From assembly GCA_947467395.1 (NCBI GenBank), contig CANIIC010000021.1, positions 1-35,259 on the forward strand: a DNA stretch of 35,259 nucleotides. Reading direction: 5' to 3'. This document shows, piece by piece, positions 22,627 through 30,731 of this stretch (position 1 is the first letter of the stretch; each line of letters opens with the position of its first letter). This DNA comes from Bryobacterales bacterium (GTDB lineage: Bacteria; Acidobacteriota; Terriglobia; Bryobacterales; Bryobacteraceae). The notes beneath the pieces were generated by a model. The model had not been told where the DNA came from. It saw nothing but the letters and a program-made list of their open reading frames with translations, and made no database searches. The position numbers and the translations under genes were made by a program.

Positions 22627-23532
22627 ATGCCCGACAGCCCGATCCGCGCGAATGGTCAGCACCCTCGGGACCTGGTTGCTCAGGGACACAAGCCGGTCGT
22701 TGCCGGATTGTGGGTCAACGGACTACTGGCGGCCTTGAAAATCGCCACCGGCGTCCTGGGCCATTCCTTCGCCCTAATCGCCGACGGCCTCGAGTCCTTC
22801 GCCGACGTTTTCAGCTCCGTCATCGTCTATATCGGCCTGCGCTATTCGGCCAAACCACGCGATGAGAATCATCCCTACGGCCACGGCAAGGCCGAACCAC
22901 TGGCTGCCGCCATCGTTGGTCTGGCGCTGGTGGGCGCGGGCGTGACGATCGCCATCCAAAGTATCCGCGAGATCCTGACCCCGCACCGGCTACCGGCGTC
23001 CTTCACCTTGGTCGTGCTCGCCGTCGTCGTCCTGATTAAAGAGGGCATGTTCCACTACAGCCACCGCGTCGGAACTGACATCGAAAGCACTGCGGTCAAA
23101 GCCGACGCCTGGCACCATCGCAGCGACGCGATCACCTCCGCACTGGCCTTCATCGGCATCAGTACGGCCCTGTGGCTGGGCCCCGGTCACGAGGCCGCCG
23201 ACGATTGGGCCGCTCTACTGGCCGCCGGCATCATCCTATACAACGCCTATCATCAGATCTACCCCGCCCTGCACGAACTCTCCGACGCCGCCCCGCCGCC
23301 GGCCATCGCCGAGCAAGTCCGCACCGTCGCCCAATCTGTCCCCGGCGTCCGCGATACCGAAAAATGCTTCGTCCGCAAGATGGGCTTCGAGTATTTCGTC
23401 GACCTCCACGTCCTGGTCGATGCCGAACTCCCCGTCCGCGAAGGCCACCGCATCGCACACGAAGTCAAAGACGCCATCCTCTTCGCCTACCCGCGCATCA
23501 CCGAAGTCCTCGTCCACATCGAGCCGTACTGA
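22627..23532 (+). CDS. Cation diffusion facilitator family transporter
   Basis: 301 aa. Six hydrophobic segments occupy residues 20-205. The transport-site residues are present: ALIADGLESFADVFSS in helix 2 (two Asp) and KADAWHHRSDAITS in helix 5 (His-x3-Asp). NHPYGHGKAEPL follows helix 2, as in CDF proteins. The C-terminal 90 residues are the cytoplasmic ferredoxin-like domain. It exports a divalent metal such as Zn2+, Fe2+ or Mn2+ by proton antiport; which metal cannot be read. It is divergently transcribed from ligJ. Confidence 0.92.
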   Translation: MPDSPIRANGQHPRDLVAQGHKPVVAGLWVNGLLAALKIATGVLGHSFALIADGLESFADVFSSVIVYIGLRYSAKPRDENHPYGHGKAEPLAAAIVGLALVGAGVTIAIQSIREILTPHRLPASFTLVVLAVVVLIKEGMFHYSHRVGTDIESTAVKADAWHHRSDAITSALAFIGISTALWLGPGHEAADDWAALLAAGIILYNAYHQIYPALHELSDAAPPPAIAEQVRTVAQSVPGVRDTEKCFVRKMGFEYFVDLHVLVDAELPVREGHRIAHEVKDAILFAYPRITEVLVHIEPY

Positions 23533-23552
23533 AAGCGATATCCTGAAGGCGC

Positions 23553-24320
23553 ATGGGAATCGGCTCGCGCTCTTACGCGCGCCCCTACGTAGGAGGGGGC
23601 GGGCTGCCATACGGCATCAGACTCCTGCTCATCATCAACGTCGCCGTCTTCCTGCTGCAGTTCTTCGGCTTCAACGACGCCCTCACCCACTATTTCGCCC
23701 TGCGCCCGGCCGCACTCGTAGATTCGTTCGCTATCTGGCAGCTGGTCAGCTACATGTTCTTGCACGGCGGCATCTGGCACATCCTGTTCAACATGCTGGC
23801 CCTGTGGATGTTCGGCCGCGAGCTGGAAGCCACCTGGGGAACGCGCAACTTCCTGCGTTTCTACTTCTTTTGCGGCATCGGCGCGGGCCTCTGCATCGTG
23901 CTGATGAACGCCCTGTTCGGCAACCCGAACAGCGTCACCCTGGGAGCCTCCGGCGCCATCTACGGCATCATGCTGGCTTCGGCCGTCCTGTGGCCCGATC
24001 GCATCGTGTATCTACAGATGCTGTTCCCCGTGAAGATGAAGTACATGGTGATGATCTACGGAGCCATCGCCTTCCTGGGCAGCACGAACATGAACAGCGG
24101 CGTCAGTGACATAGGCCACCTCGGCGGCCTGCTGTGCGGTTGGATCTACTTGAAGACGCCGATGCTTGGCGGGTCGCGTCGCCCGAGCTATGGGCGCCGC
24201 ACCAGCCCCACCGAATGGATCCAGCAGCGCTACAAGGCCTGGAAGCTGGAACGCAACAAACGCAAATTCCAGGTCTATATGAAGAAGCACGGCTCCGACC
24301 GCGATCGCCCGGTCAACTAA
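23553..24320 (+). CDS. Rhomboid-family intramembrane serine protease
   Basis: 255 aa. Six membrane segments span residues 22-200. The catalytic serine is S133 in GASGAIYG and the catalytic histidine H189 in DIGHLGGLLCGW. WQLVSYMFLHGGIWHILFNM is the conserved loop-1/helix-2 region with its HxxxN-type motif. It cleaves transmembrane proteins within the lipid bilayer. The last 50 residues are a basic cytoplasmic tail. It begins 20 bases after the transporter stop, with TATCCT eight bases before the ATG. Confidence 0.92.
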   Translation: MGIGSRSYARPYVGGGGLPYGIRLLLIINVAVFLLQFFGFNDALTHYFALRPAALVDSFAIWQLVSYMFLHGGIWHILFNMLALWMFGRELEATWGTRNFLRFYFFCGIGAGLCIVLMNALFGNPNSVTLGASGAIYGIMLASAVLWPDRIVYLQMLFPVKMKYMVMIYGAIAFLGSTNMNSGVSDIGHLGGLLCGWIYLKTPMLGGSRRPSYGRRTSPTEWIQQRYKAWKLERNKRKFQVYMKKHGSDRDRPVN

Positions 24321-24342
24321 TCCCGTCGGCTCCATCTTCTGT

Positions 24343-24348
24343 TATAGT
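24343..24348 (+). promoter_or_regulatory. -10 element TATAGT seven bases before ATG
   Basis: TATAGT, then TGCGAGC, then ATG at 24356. Spacing predicts a transcript starting at the ATG. No Shine-Dalgarno. Confidence 0.45.
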
Positions 24349-24355
24349 TGCGAGC

Positions 24356-25507
24356 ATGAAGGCCCTTCGCTTCACTCCGACGCTCGTGGCTGTCTGCCTC
24401 ACCCTCGCCTTGTTGCTGGTCTCGCATCGCATGTCGGCCCAGCAAGGCCCCAAGACCACCAACGGCGATACCGTCGCGCGTCCCAAGAAGGGCTCCACCG
24501 CGCCGGTTCCGGAGAAGGAACTTCCGCCGCTGCCGTCGGTCTTCAAACGTAACCCCAACGCCCCGCCCGATGGCGCTGAGCCCACCTTCCGCGTCGACGC
24601 CACCACCATCACACTGGATGTTGCCGTGGTGGACCAACAAGGCCACTTCATCCCCAACATTCCGCAGGGCAACTTCCGCATCCTCGAAGACAACGTACCC
24701 CAGAAGATCAGCAGCATGAGCATGGGTGAAGCCCCCATGACCATCTGTATGGTGATCGAGTTCTCCAACCTCTTCCAACACTTCTATAGCGAGCCTTGGT
24801 ATCAAACCCTGGTCGCCGCCAATGAGTTCCTCTCGTCCTTGAAGAAGGATGACTACGTCGCCATCGTCGCCTACGACTTGCGCCCCGAGATTCTGTCCGA
24901 CTTCTCCACCGATCGCCGCGACGCCATGGACGCCATGTCGCGCATGAAGATGGCCGCCTACAGCGAGACCGTTCTCTACGATGCGTTAACCGACACCGCG
25001 ACGCGCATGCAGGACATCGAAGGTCGCAAAGCGATCGTGCTCATCTCTTCTGGCATCGACACCATCAGCCATCAGAACTACGGCCAGGCTCGCAAGACGT
25101 TGCAAAACGCGGGCGTGCCCATTTACTCCGTTGGTTTGATGCAGGCTATCCGTGACTACTATTACGGCTATGGCGCCATGGGCGACATCGAACGCGCCGA
25201 TTTCATGATGGCCGACAATCAGTTGCGCACCTTCTCCCAGGAAACCGGCGGCCTGGCGTTCTTCCCCAAGTTTTACGGGCAGTTCCGCGAAATCTTCCAA
25301 ACCATCTCGCAGGCCATGCGCTCGCAGTACGTGCTCACATACACCCCTACCAATAGTGCTCGCGATGGCAAGTTCCGCAAGATCAAGGTGGAGCTGATCG
25401 ATCCGGAAACGAACAAACCGCTGAAGGTCACCGACCCCAAAGGCAAGGCTATCAAGTATCAGATCGTGACCAAGTCCGGCTACACCGCGCCACGTCAAGT
25501 CGAATAG
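24356..25507 (+). CDS. Secreted VWFA-related domain protein (Acidobacteria type)
   Basis: 383 aa. Signal peptide about 1-28 (ending SAQQ). A Pro-rich linker follows, then TFRVDATTITLDVAVVDQQG and the DFxILEDN-like NFRILEDNVPQKI, the standard lead-in of Acidobacteria VWFA-related proteins. The VWA fold covers about 120-345 (VIEFSNLF, DYVAIVAYDL, TVLYDALTDTA, KAIVLISSGIDT, GVPIYSVGL). The metal-site DxSxS is replaced by ExSxL, so metal binding there is doubtful. It is probably a periplasmic or surface interaction protein; the ligand is unknown. Confidence 0.87.
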   Translation: MKALRFTPTLVAVCLTLALLLVSHRMSAQQGPKTTNGDTVARPKKGSTAPVPEKELPPLPSVFKRNPNAPPDGAEPTFRVDATTITLDVAVVDQQGHFIPNIPQGNFRILEDNVPQKISSMSMGEAPMTICMVIEFSNLFQHFYSEPWYQTLVAANEFLSSLKKDDYVAIVAYDLRPEILSDFSTDRRDAMDAMSRMKMAAYSETVLYDALTDTATRMQDIEGRKAIVLISSGIDTISHQNYGQARKTLQNAGVPIYSVGLMQAIRDYYYGYGAMGDIERADFMMADNQLRTFSQETGGLAFFPKFYGQFREIFQTISQAMRSQYVLTYTPTNSARDGKFRKIKVELIDPETNKPLKVTDPKGKAIKYQIVTKSGYTAPRQVE

Positions 25508-25600
25508 CGGTCTGCATCGCGACAACATTTGTTCAATTGCTTGCGTTGTTGCTCGTGTCAAGAACTCTATCTCAACGCGATTGTGTTCGTTACAAATGCG

Positions 25601-25630
25601 TTGACACTCATCCGAGCTTCTTGGTACTTT
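25601..25630 (+). promoter_or_regulatory. Sigma-70-type promoter of the response regulator
   Basis: TTGACA (25601-25606), 18 bases, TACTTT (25625-25630). This is the best -35 in the window. The ATG is eight bases after the -10, so the transcript would be leaderless or nearly so. Confidence 0.55.
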
Positions 25631-25638
25631 CACAACTC

Positions 25639-26094
25639 ATGCCGCTGCGCTCTGGGTCTTCACAAACGCTTCACGGACGTATTCTCTTGGTCGATGGCAA
25701 TGCCTCTGGCTTGGCCGCGCGCAAGATGGTCCTCGAAGAACAAGGCCACAAAGTATTCGTCGCTACCGGCATTGCGGACGCACTGGAACAGTTCGAACTG
25801 CACAAGTTCGACGTGGTCGTCACCGATCATAAGATGCCGCGCATGGATGGCCTCGGGCTGATCAAGAAACTCCACACGCAGTCCCCTGCGACGCCCGTGG
25901 TGCTGTTGTCCGGCTTCGTCGATGCCCTGGGCCTCAACGAACAAACCACCGGCGCTGCGGCCGTCATTCAGAAGAGCGCGAACGAAGTGCCGCACCTGGT
26001 GCGCGCCGTTGCTCGATTGATGAAGAAGAAACCGGCGAAGAAGACTGTCTCCGCCGAAGGCACGCCGCGCGTTCGCCGCGCTGCGACCGCTTAA
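25639..26094 (+). CDS. Single-domain response regulator with basic tail
   Basis: 151 aa. Receiver domain at about 12-130: ILLVDGN (D19), the phosphorylation site D63 in VVVTDHKMPRMDG, S91 in VVLLSGF and K112 in VIQKSAN. The usual second acidic residue beside D19 is missing (DGN instead of DD/DE), which should weaken Mg2+ binding. A Lys/Arg-rich tail (LMKKKPAKKTV) replaces an output domain, so signalling would be by protein contact or the tail may bind nucleic acid. ATG 25639 is preferred over upstream starts because it opens directly into the receiver and fits the promoter. No histidine kinase is nearby. Confidence 0.85.
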   Translation: MPLRSGSSQTLHGRILLVDGNASGLAARKMVLEEQGHKVFVATGIADALEQFELHKFDVVVTDHKMPRMDGLGLIKKLHTQSPATPVVLLSGFVDALGLNEQTTGAAAVIQKSANEVPHLVRAVARLMKKKPAKKTVSAEGTPRVRRAATA

Positions 26095-26095
26095 C

Positions 26096-27541
26096 CTACT
26101 TCGCTTTGCCCGCCTGAGGAGCAGCTTTCCCGCTCGCCGCGCCTTTGGCCGGTGCAGGTTCCGTACCTTTGCGAACTTCCTGGAAGTAACGCTCCACAAA
26201 CGTCTGATACGCCAGCGGTACCTGATCGCGATGAATCTCGCCGCCCGCATCCGTGTGGCCGGCCTTCTGCTGTGTCATCGCCGTCTTCAACTGCTGCTGC
26301 GTCTGCCCCACCTCGACCATCACTTCGCCCGTTAACTGCTGCGAACGCTGGCCCAGCAGCTCGCTCACCTTGCCCATCGCTTCCAGAGCTTTGGCGTTCT
26401 CGATGTCCTTCTTGCCGTCGTTCTCGCCCGCGCCGCTCTGCGCGTCCTGCGAAGGCTTCTGCCCCGGAGCTTCGCTCTTCTTCGCGTTCTCCTGGTTCTT
26501 TTGATCGCCGTCCTGGCTGGACTGCGGATCGCCCTCGGCGCTCTCGCTGTCGTCGCCCTTCTCGCCCTTGTCCTGCTTGCCCTTGTCCTGCTGCTTCTGG
26601 CCCTTCTGTTTGTCCTTGTTCTTCTGCGAACTCTGCTGGCCTTCCTGCTGATTCACCTTGTTCATCAGGTTGTTGACCGCATCGCGCAACTTGTCCAGCA
26701 TGCTGCGCTGGTCCTGAGCCTGAGGAGCGCTATCGCCCTTATCTTCGCCCTCGCGTTCGTTTTCCTTCGCGCCCTTCTGATCTTTCGGCGCGCCGTCCTT
26801 CGAACTCTGGTCTTCCTTGTCACCCTGTTGATTATCGGCGTCCTGCCCTTCGTCGCCCGAAGCATCGCCCGACTTCTGATCCTGCTTCAGCTCCGCGCCC
26901 TTCTCGGCATCCGGCGGCAGTTGCTGCTCCTGTTGCGCATCCGGCGAAGCCTGCGACGGATCGGACATCTTGGCGCGTAGTTCCTCGCGCTTGGCCTGCG
27001 CCTCCAGACGCTCCTCCGGTGTCGAGAAGAAGGTGTCGGCGACCATCTCGAACAGCGACGTCCGCAAGTCCATCGAGCCGGTCATCACATACCGCACGAC
27101 AAACAAACTGGTGGCCGCCGCGAGCAGGATCGCCGCCGGAATCAGGAAGGGCGACCGCTTCAGCGGCAGAGCCTGCTCCAGATTTACGCTCGACGCCAAC
27201 TGATCCGCTTCTTTGAACTGCAGCTTACACACCGCTTCCAGGCCTGGCGTCGGATGTTCGGAGAAGTAGGTCGCCGTCGATAACGCATCGGCCAATTGCA
27301 GCCGCTTGTCGATGCGCTGCGCGATCTCGTAGGAAGAAGGAATGTGCTTTCGCAGCTGGTAGACCCCGACGCCCAGGCTGACCGCAGTCAGCAGCACCGG
27401 CCAATACCAATCGAGAATCTGCGTCCCGGCCAGCAGCAACAACACCACGCCGCCCATGCCGATCGCCAATGCCAACGCGCTCTTGTCCAAGACAAGATGT
27501 CCGATGACACGTTTCCGAGCTTGTGCGAGCAGTCCTCTCAC
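26096..27541 (-). CDS. Membrane protein with long Gln/Lys/Asp-rich low-complexity region
   Basis: 481 aa from GTG 27541. Two membrane helices at about 24-65 and a third at about 133-155, with a conserved-looking cytoplasmic segment between them (EIAQRIDKRLQLADALSTAT). Residues about 190-390 are a very hydrophilic low-complexity stretch (repeated KDQKG, QKQQDKGKQD, DSESAEGD units) that is almost certainly disordered. A C-terminal helical segment follows (ALEAMGKVSELLGQRSQQLT, then VPLAYQTFVERYFQEVRKG). The layout resembles DUF4175-type proteins found with Bat/MoxR genes, but none of those is here. It begins ten bases after queA. Function unknown. Confidence 0.75.
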   Translation of the reverse strand: MRGLLAQARKRVIGHLVLDKSALALAIGMGGVVLLLLAGTQILDWYWPVLLTAVSLGVGVYQLRKHIPSSYEIAQRIDKRLQLADALSTATYFSEHPTPGLEAVCKLQFKEADQLASSVNLEQALPLKRSPFLIPAAILLAAATSLFVVRYVMTGSMDLRTSLFEMVADTFFSTPEERLEAQAKREELRAKMSDPSQASPDAQQEQQLPPDAEKGAELKQDQKSGDASGDEGQDADNQQGDKEDQSSKDGAPKDQKGAKENEREGEDKGDSAPQAQDQRSMLDKLRDAVNNLMNKVNQQEGQQSSQKNKDKQKGQKQQDKGKQDKGEKGDDSESAEGDPQSSQDGDQKNQENAKKSEAPGQKPSQDAQSGAGENDGKKDIENAKALEAMGKVSELLGQRSQQLTGEVMVEVGQTQQQLKTAMTQQKAGHTDAGGEIHRDQVPLAYQTFVERYFQEVRKGTEPAPAKGAASGKAAPQAGKAK

Positions 27542-27551
27542 GAAAGTAACT

Positions 27552-28550
27552 CTATATTATGAGCATACAATCGCCATAAGAAAAGAACCTGTATTTTTGT
27601 TCGACGGCATGCCGATACGCCGCCAGCATCAACTCGGTCCCTCCGAAGGCGCAAACCAGCACCAGCAGGCTCGATTTCGGCAGATGAAAGTTGGTCAGCA
27701 TCGCCCCCGTGCGCCGGAACTTGTACCCGGGCGAGATGAAGATATCGGTCTCCGAAACACCCTCCGGACTCTCGATCGCCCGGACACTGGTGGTCCCAAT
27801 GGCAACGACCCGCTTCGCTCGATCCATCGCCGCGATCGTCTCGGGAGGCACCGAGATCGATTCCCGATGCAGCTTCACTTCCTCAATCACATCCGTACGC
27901 AGCGGAGCGAATGTCCCCAACCCCACATGCAGCGTCACCTGCGCGATATCCGCCCCGGTTGCCCGGCAAGCCTCCAACACCTCGGGAGTAAAGTGCAACC
28001 CCGCCGTCGGCGCCGCCACCGAGCCGCGTTCTTTCGCGAACACCGTCTGATACCGCTCGCGATCCCCGGCCGTGTCCGCGCGGCGAATATACGGCGGCAG
28101 CGGCACATGCCCCACCCGCTCCAGCGCCGCGAACACATCGCCTTCACACTCCAGCCGCACCGTGCGCTCTCCGAACTCGCCTCGATCCAACACCTCGGCA
28201 ATCAGCGCATCCCCGATCCGCACCCGTTCCCCGACGCGCATTTTCTTACCCGGCCGCACCAAGGCGTTCCACGTAGAACACTCCGCGTCGAGCGCCTTCG
28301 TTAAGAAGATCTCCACCTCGCCCGTCCCGCCCACGCGCGTCCCCAACAGGCGCGACGGAAACACGCGCGTGTTGTTCATCACCATGCAGTCGCCGGGGCG
28401 AAGATACTGCGGAAACTCGCGGAACGCATGATCCGTGAACGTTCCCGCCGCCCGATCCACCACCAGCATGCGCGACGCCGACCGGTCCTCGATCGCTTCC
28501 TGCGCGATCAACTCCGGCGGCAATTCAAAATCAAAATCGGAAAGAAGCAC
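27552..28550 (-). CDS. queA: S-adenosylmethionine:tRNA ribosyltransferase-isomerase
   Basis: 332 aa. Signature segments: SDFDFELPPELIAQEAIEDR, VMNNTRVFPSRLLG, LPPYIRR, AAPTAGLHFTPEVL, HVGLGTFAPLR and TNFHLPKSSLLVLVCAFGG. It moves the ribosyl part of S-adenosylmethionine onto preQ1 in tRNA to make epoxyqueuosine, the penultimate step of queuosine formation. The start is GTG 28550; GAGGA is too close for a normal Shine-Dalgarno, and TAGGAT lies eight bases upstream, hinting at a leaderless start. It is divergent from the GNAT gene. Confidence 0.95.
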   Translation of the reverse strand: MLLSDFDFELPPELIAQEAIEDRSASRMLVVDRAAGTFTDHAFREFPQYLRPGDCMVMNNTRVFPSRLLGTRVGGTGEVEIFLTKALDAECSTWNALVRPGKKMRVGERVRIGDALIAEVLDRGEFGERTVRLECEGDVFAALERVGHVPLPPYIRRADTAGDRERYQTVFAKERGSVAAPTAGLHFTPEVLEACRATGADIAQVTLHVGLGTFAPLRTDVIEEVKLHRESISVPPETIAAMDRAKRVVAIGTTSVRAIESPEGVSETDIFISPGYKFRRTGAMLTNFHLPKSSLLVLVCAFGGTELMLAAYRHAVEQKYRFFSYGDCMLII

Positions 28551-28584
28551 TCCTCACCATCCTAACGGAGCTATGCTGTGAGGC

Positions 28585-29100
28585 ATGGTCGAAGCCGTCA
28601 TTCTCCGCCCCGCAACGCTCCGGGACCTGCCCGCGCTGACTACCATCCACAACTACTACGTCGCCAACACCCACTTCACCTTCGATACCAAGCCCTTCAC
28701 CACCGAAGAACGGCGCCCTTGGTTTGACAGCCACAACGACGGCAACCGCCACCGGATCATCGTCGCGGACGCCCAAGGTATCCTTCTCGGAAGTGCCTCC
28801 AGTGCCCGTCATCGCGCCAAGGACGCCTACGACACCACCGTAGAAGTGAGCATCGAGTGTCACCGCGACGCCATCGGGCTGGGATTAGGAACGCGCCTCT
28901 ATCAAGCTCTGTTCGCCGAACTCGCCAAGCAGGACATTCACCGCGTCGTCGCCGGCGTAGCGCAACCGAACGAAGCTTCCACCGCCCTGCATCGCAAGTT
29001 CGGCTTCCGCGAAATCGGGACGTTCAGCCAAGTGGGCCGTAAGTTCGAAAAATATTGGGACGTGACGTGGTTCGAACGCGAACTCACCACGCCCAGTTAG
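28585..29100 (+). CDS. GNAT-family N-acetyltransferase (phosphinothricin acetyltransferase-like)
   Basis: 171 aa. ILRPATLRDLPALTTIHNYYVANTHFTF is the start typical of Pat/YncA-like enzymes. The acetyl-CoA loop is IGLGLGTRLYQALFAELA, and VAGVAQPNEASTALHRKFGFREIGTFSQVGRKF the C-terminal half. It should acetylate a small amine such as an amino-acid analogue; substrate unknown. TATGCT lies seven bases before the ATG. The TAG stop forms part of a -10-like hexamer for tsaD. Confidence 0.85.
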   Translation: MVEAVILRPATLRDLPALTTIHNYYVANTHFTFDTKPFTTEERRPWFDSHNDGNRHRIIVADAQGILLGSASSARHRAKDAYDTTVEVSIECHRDAIGLGLGTRLYQALFAELAKQDIHRVVAGVAQPNEASTALHRKFGFREIGTFSQVGRKFEKYWDVTWFERELTTPS

Positions 29101-29103
29101 ACT
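29098..29103 (+). promoter_or_regulatory. -10-like TAGACT six bases before a TTG start
   Basis: TAGACT, then GAGAAG, then TTG at 29110. The TAG is also the stop codon of the preceding gene. The same hexamer and spacing occur at 10199. Confidence 0.35.
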
Positions 29104-29109
29104 GAGAAG

Positions 29110-30180
29110 TTGGCACGCATACTGGCAATCGAATCGTCCTGCGATGAAACCGCCGCCGCGGTGGTCGAAGACGGCTCGCACATTCTCTCGAGCGTGATCT
29201 CCTCGCAGATCGCCACCCACGCGAAATACGGCGGCGTGGTCCCCGAACTTGCTTCGCGCGAACACATGCGCGCCATCACCCCGGCCGTGCGCATGGCGCT
29301 CGAACAAGCCGACACGCGCCTCGAAGACCTGAGCGCCATCGCCGTCACCGAAGGCCCCGGCTTGATCGGTTCCCTGCTGGTCGGCATCACCTACGCGAAG
29401 GCTCTCTGTGCCGTCCGCAAGCTGCCGTTGATCGCCGTGAACCACATCGAAGGCCATATCCACGCCGTCGCCAGCCAGAACCCAATCGAGTTCCCCGCCC
29501 TCGCACTGGTCGTCAGCGGCGGCCACACCCATCTCTATGAAGTCGCCGAAGGCTTCCGCTATCGCCTGCTCGGCAAGACGCGAGATGATGCTGCCGGCGA
29601 AGCCTTCGACAAGGTCGGGAAACTGCTCGGCTTCGGCTACCCTGGCGGCCCCGTCGTCGACCTGCTCGCCGACCACGGCAACCCGCGAGCCGTGAAGTTC
29701 GGCCTGGCCAAGATGACCAGCGGCAACACTCTCGACTTTAGCTTCAGCGGCCTCAAGACCGCCGTCCTGCGCTGGTCGCAAGCCCGTGACCTCGCCGACG
29801 AACTTGCCGCGCGTAAGCAGTTGCTCGACGAACACCACCGCCCGACCCTCGAACAGTGGCTCAGCGTCACCCCGCAGACCACGCTCGACGTGCTGGCATC
29901 GTTCCAGTACACGGTGATCGAAGAACTCCTCCGACGCGCCCGCCGCAGCGCCGACGAGATCGGAGCACAAGCCCTCATCGTCAGCGGCGGCGTTGCCTGC
30001 AACAGCGGACTCCAGCGAGCCGCCCAACTCGCGCGCCTGCCCTACCCCGTCTACTTCCCAACGCCGGGTCTGTCCACCGACAACGCCGCCATGATCGGAG
30101 CCGCCGCGTTCCCGAAATTCGACCGTGGCGAATTCGCAGCCCTCGACCTCAAGCCCAAAGCCAACCTCGCACTCGCATGA
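29110..30180 (+). CDS. tsaD: tRNA N6-adenosine threonylcarbamoyltransferase
   Basis: 356 aa from a TTG start. [19 protein letters not shown] begins the ASKHA fold, HIEGHIHA (H112, H116) binds the metal, [10 protein letters not shown] and [22 protein letters not shown] follow, and [11 protein letters not shown] and [18 protein letters not shown] close the active site. It transfers threonylcarbamoyl to A37 of ANN-reading tRNAs together with TsaB/TsaE. No ATG exists in the right place, as [13 protein letters not shown] must be the N-terminus. The stop overlaps the next start (ATGA). Confidence 0.96.
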   Translation: MARILAIESSCDETAAAVVEDGSHILSSVISSQIATHAKYGGVVPELASREHMRAITPAVRMALEQADTRLEDLSAIAVTEGPGLIGSLLVGITYAKALCAVRKLPLIAVNHIEGHIHAVASQNPIEFPALALVVSGGHTHLYEVAEGFRYRLLGKTRDDAAGEAFDKVGKLLGFGYPGGPVVDLLADHGNPRAVKFGLAKMTSGNTLDFSFSGLKTAVLRWSQARDLADELAARKQLLDEHHRPTLEQWLSVTPQTTLDVLASFQYTVIEELLRRARRSADEIGAQALIVSGGVACNSGLQRAAQLARLPYPVYFPTPGLSTDNAAMIGAAAFPKFDRGEFAALDLKPKANLALA

Positions 30181-30722
30181 CGAAGATCGCGCTCGGCGTC
30201 GCACCGCATAACGGCTGGGCCGTCTTCGTGACGGTCGCACTCAACGGCAACCAGCCAACGATCCTAGACCGCCGCCGCGTAGAACTGCTCGACCCAGCCA
30301 TGCCCAATCAGCCCTATCATCACGAGACCGTCGGCATGCCGCCCAAAGAGGGCGAGCATCTCGTGAAACACGTGCGCACCTCCGCCATCCTGTGCGCCGA
30401 ACGAGCCCTCCGGCAACTCCAGTCCGAGTACCCGATCCAAGCCATCGGCCTGCGCCAACCGCCGCTCCCGCAATCCCCCACAACCGTCGCCGAGGCGCAC
30501 AATAACTACCGCATCTTCTCGCGAGCCGACTCGATGATCTACCACGACGCCCTGATCACTGCGGCCGCGAAGCTTGCACTACCCGTAACACTCGTCCCCG
30601 CGCGCACGCAGCATTCACTGGACAAATGGATCGCCGACCAACGCACGGTGCTCGGAGCCCCGTGGCAACAAGATCACAAAGACGCCACCGCGCGCGCACT
30701 CATCGCACTGGACGTGCGTTAG
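30177..30722 (+). CDS. Conserved-looking protein of unknown function coupled to tsaD
   Basis: 181 aa. Starts at the ATG overlapping the tsaD stop. [20 protein letters not shown] and the closing [14 protein letters not shown] suggest a small RNase H-like or nucleotide-fold alpha/beta domain, with [15 protein letters not shown]-type helices (here [15 protein letters not shown]) and DHKDA near the end as a possible acidic site. No signal peptide or membrane segment. I do not recognise the family. Its TAG stop merges into a -10-like hexamer of the next gene. Confidence 0.7.
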   Translation: MTKIALGVAPHNGWAVFVTVALNGNQPTILDRRRVELLDPAMPNQPYHHETVGMPPKEGEHLVKHVRTSAILCAERALRQLQSEYPIQAIGLRQPPLPQSPTTVAEAHNNYRIFSRADSMIYHDALITAAAKLALPVTLVPARTQHSLDKWIADQRTVLGAPWQQDHKDATARALIALDVR

Positions 30723-30725
30723 TCT
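30720..30725 (+). promoter_or_regulatory. -10-like TAGTCT six bases before a GTG start
   Basis: TAGTCT, AGAGTC, then GTG at 30732. The TAG is also the preceding stop codon. Identical hexamer and spacing to 20999-21004 on the other strand. Confidence 0.35.
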
Positions 30726-30731
30726 AGAGTC

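Noticed and set aside
28885-30240. Long leftward open frame of 451 codons
   Set aside because: It is antisense to tsaD and the GNAT gene, both of which have clear motifs, so this frame is a shadow.
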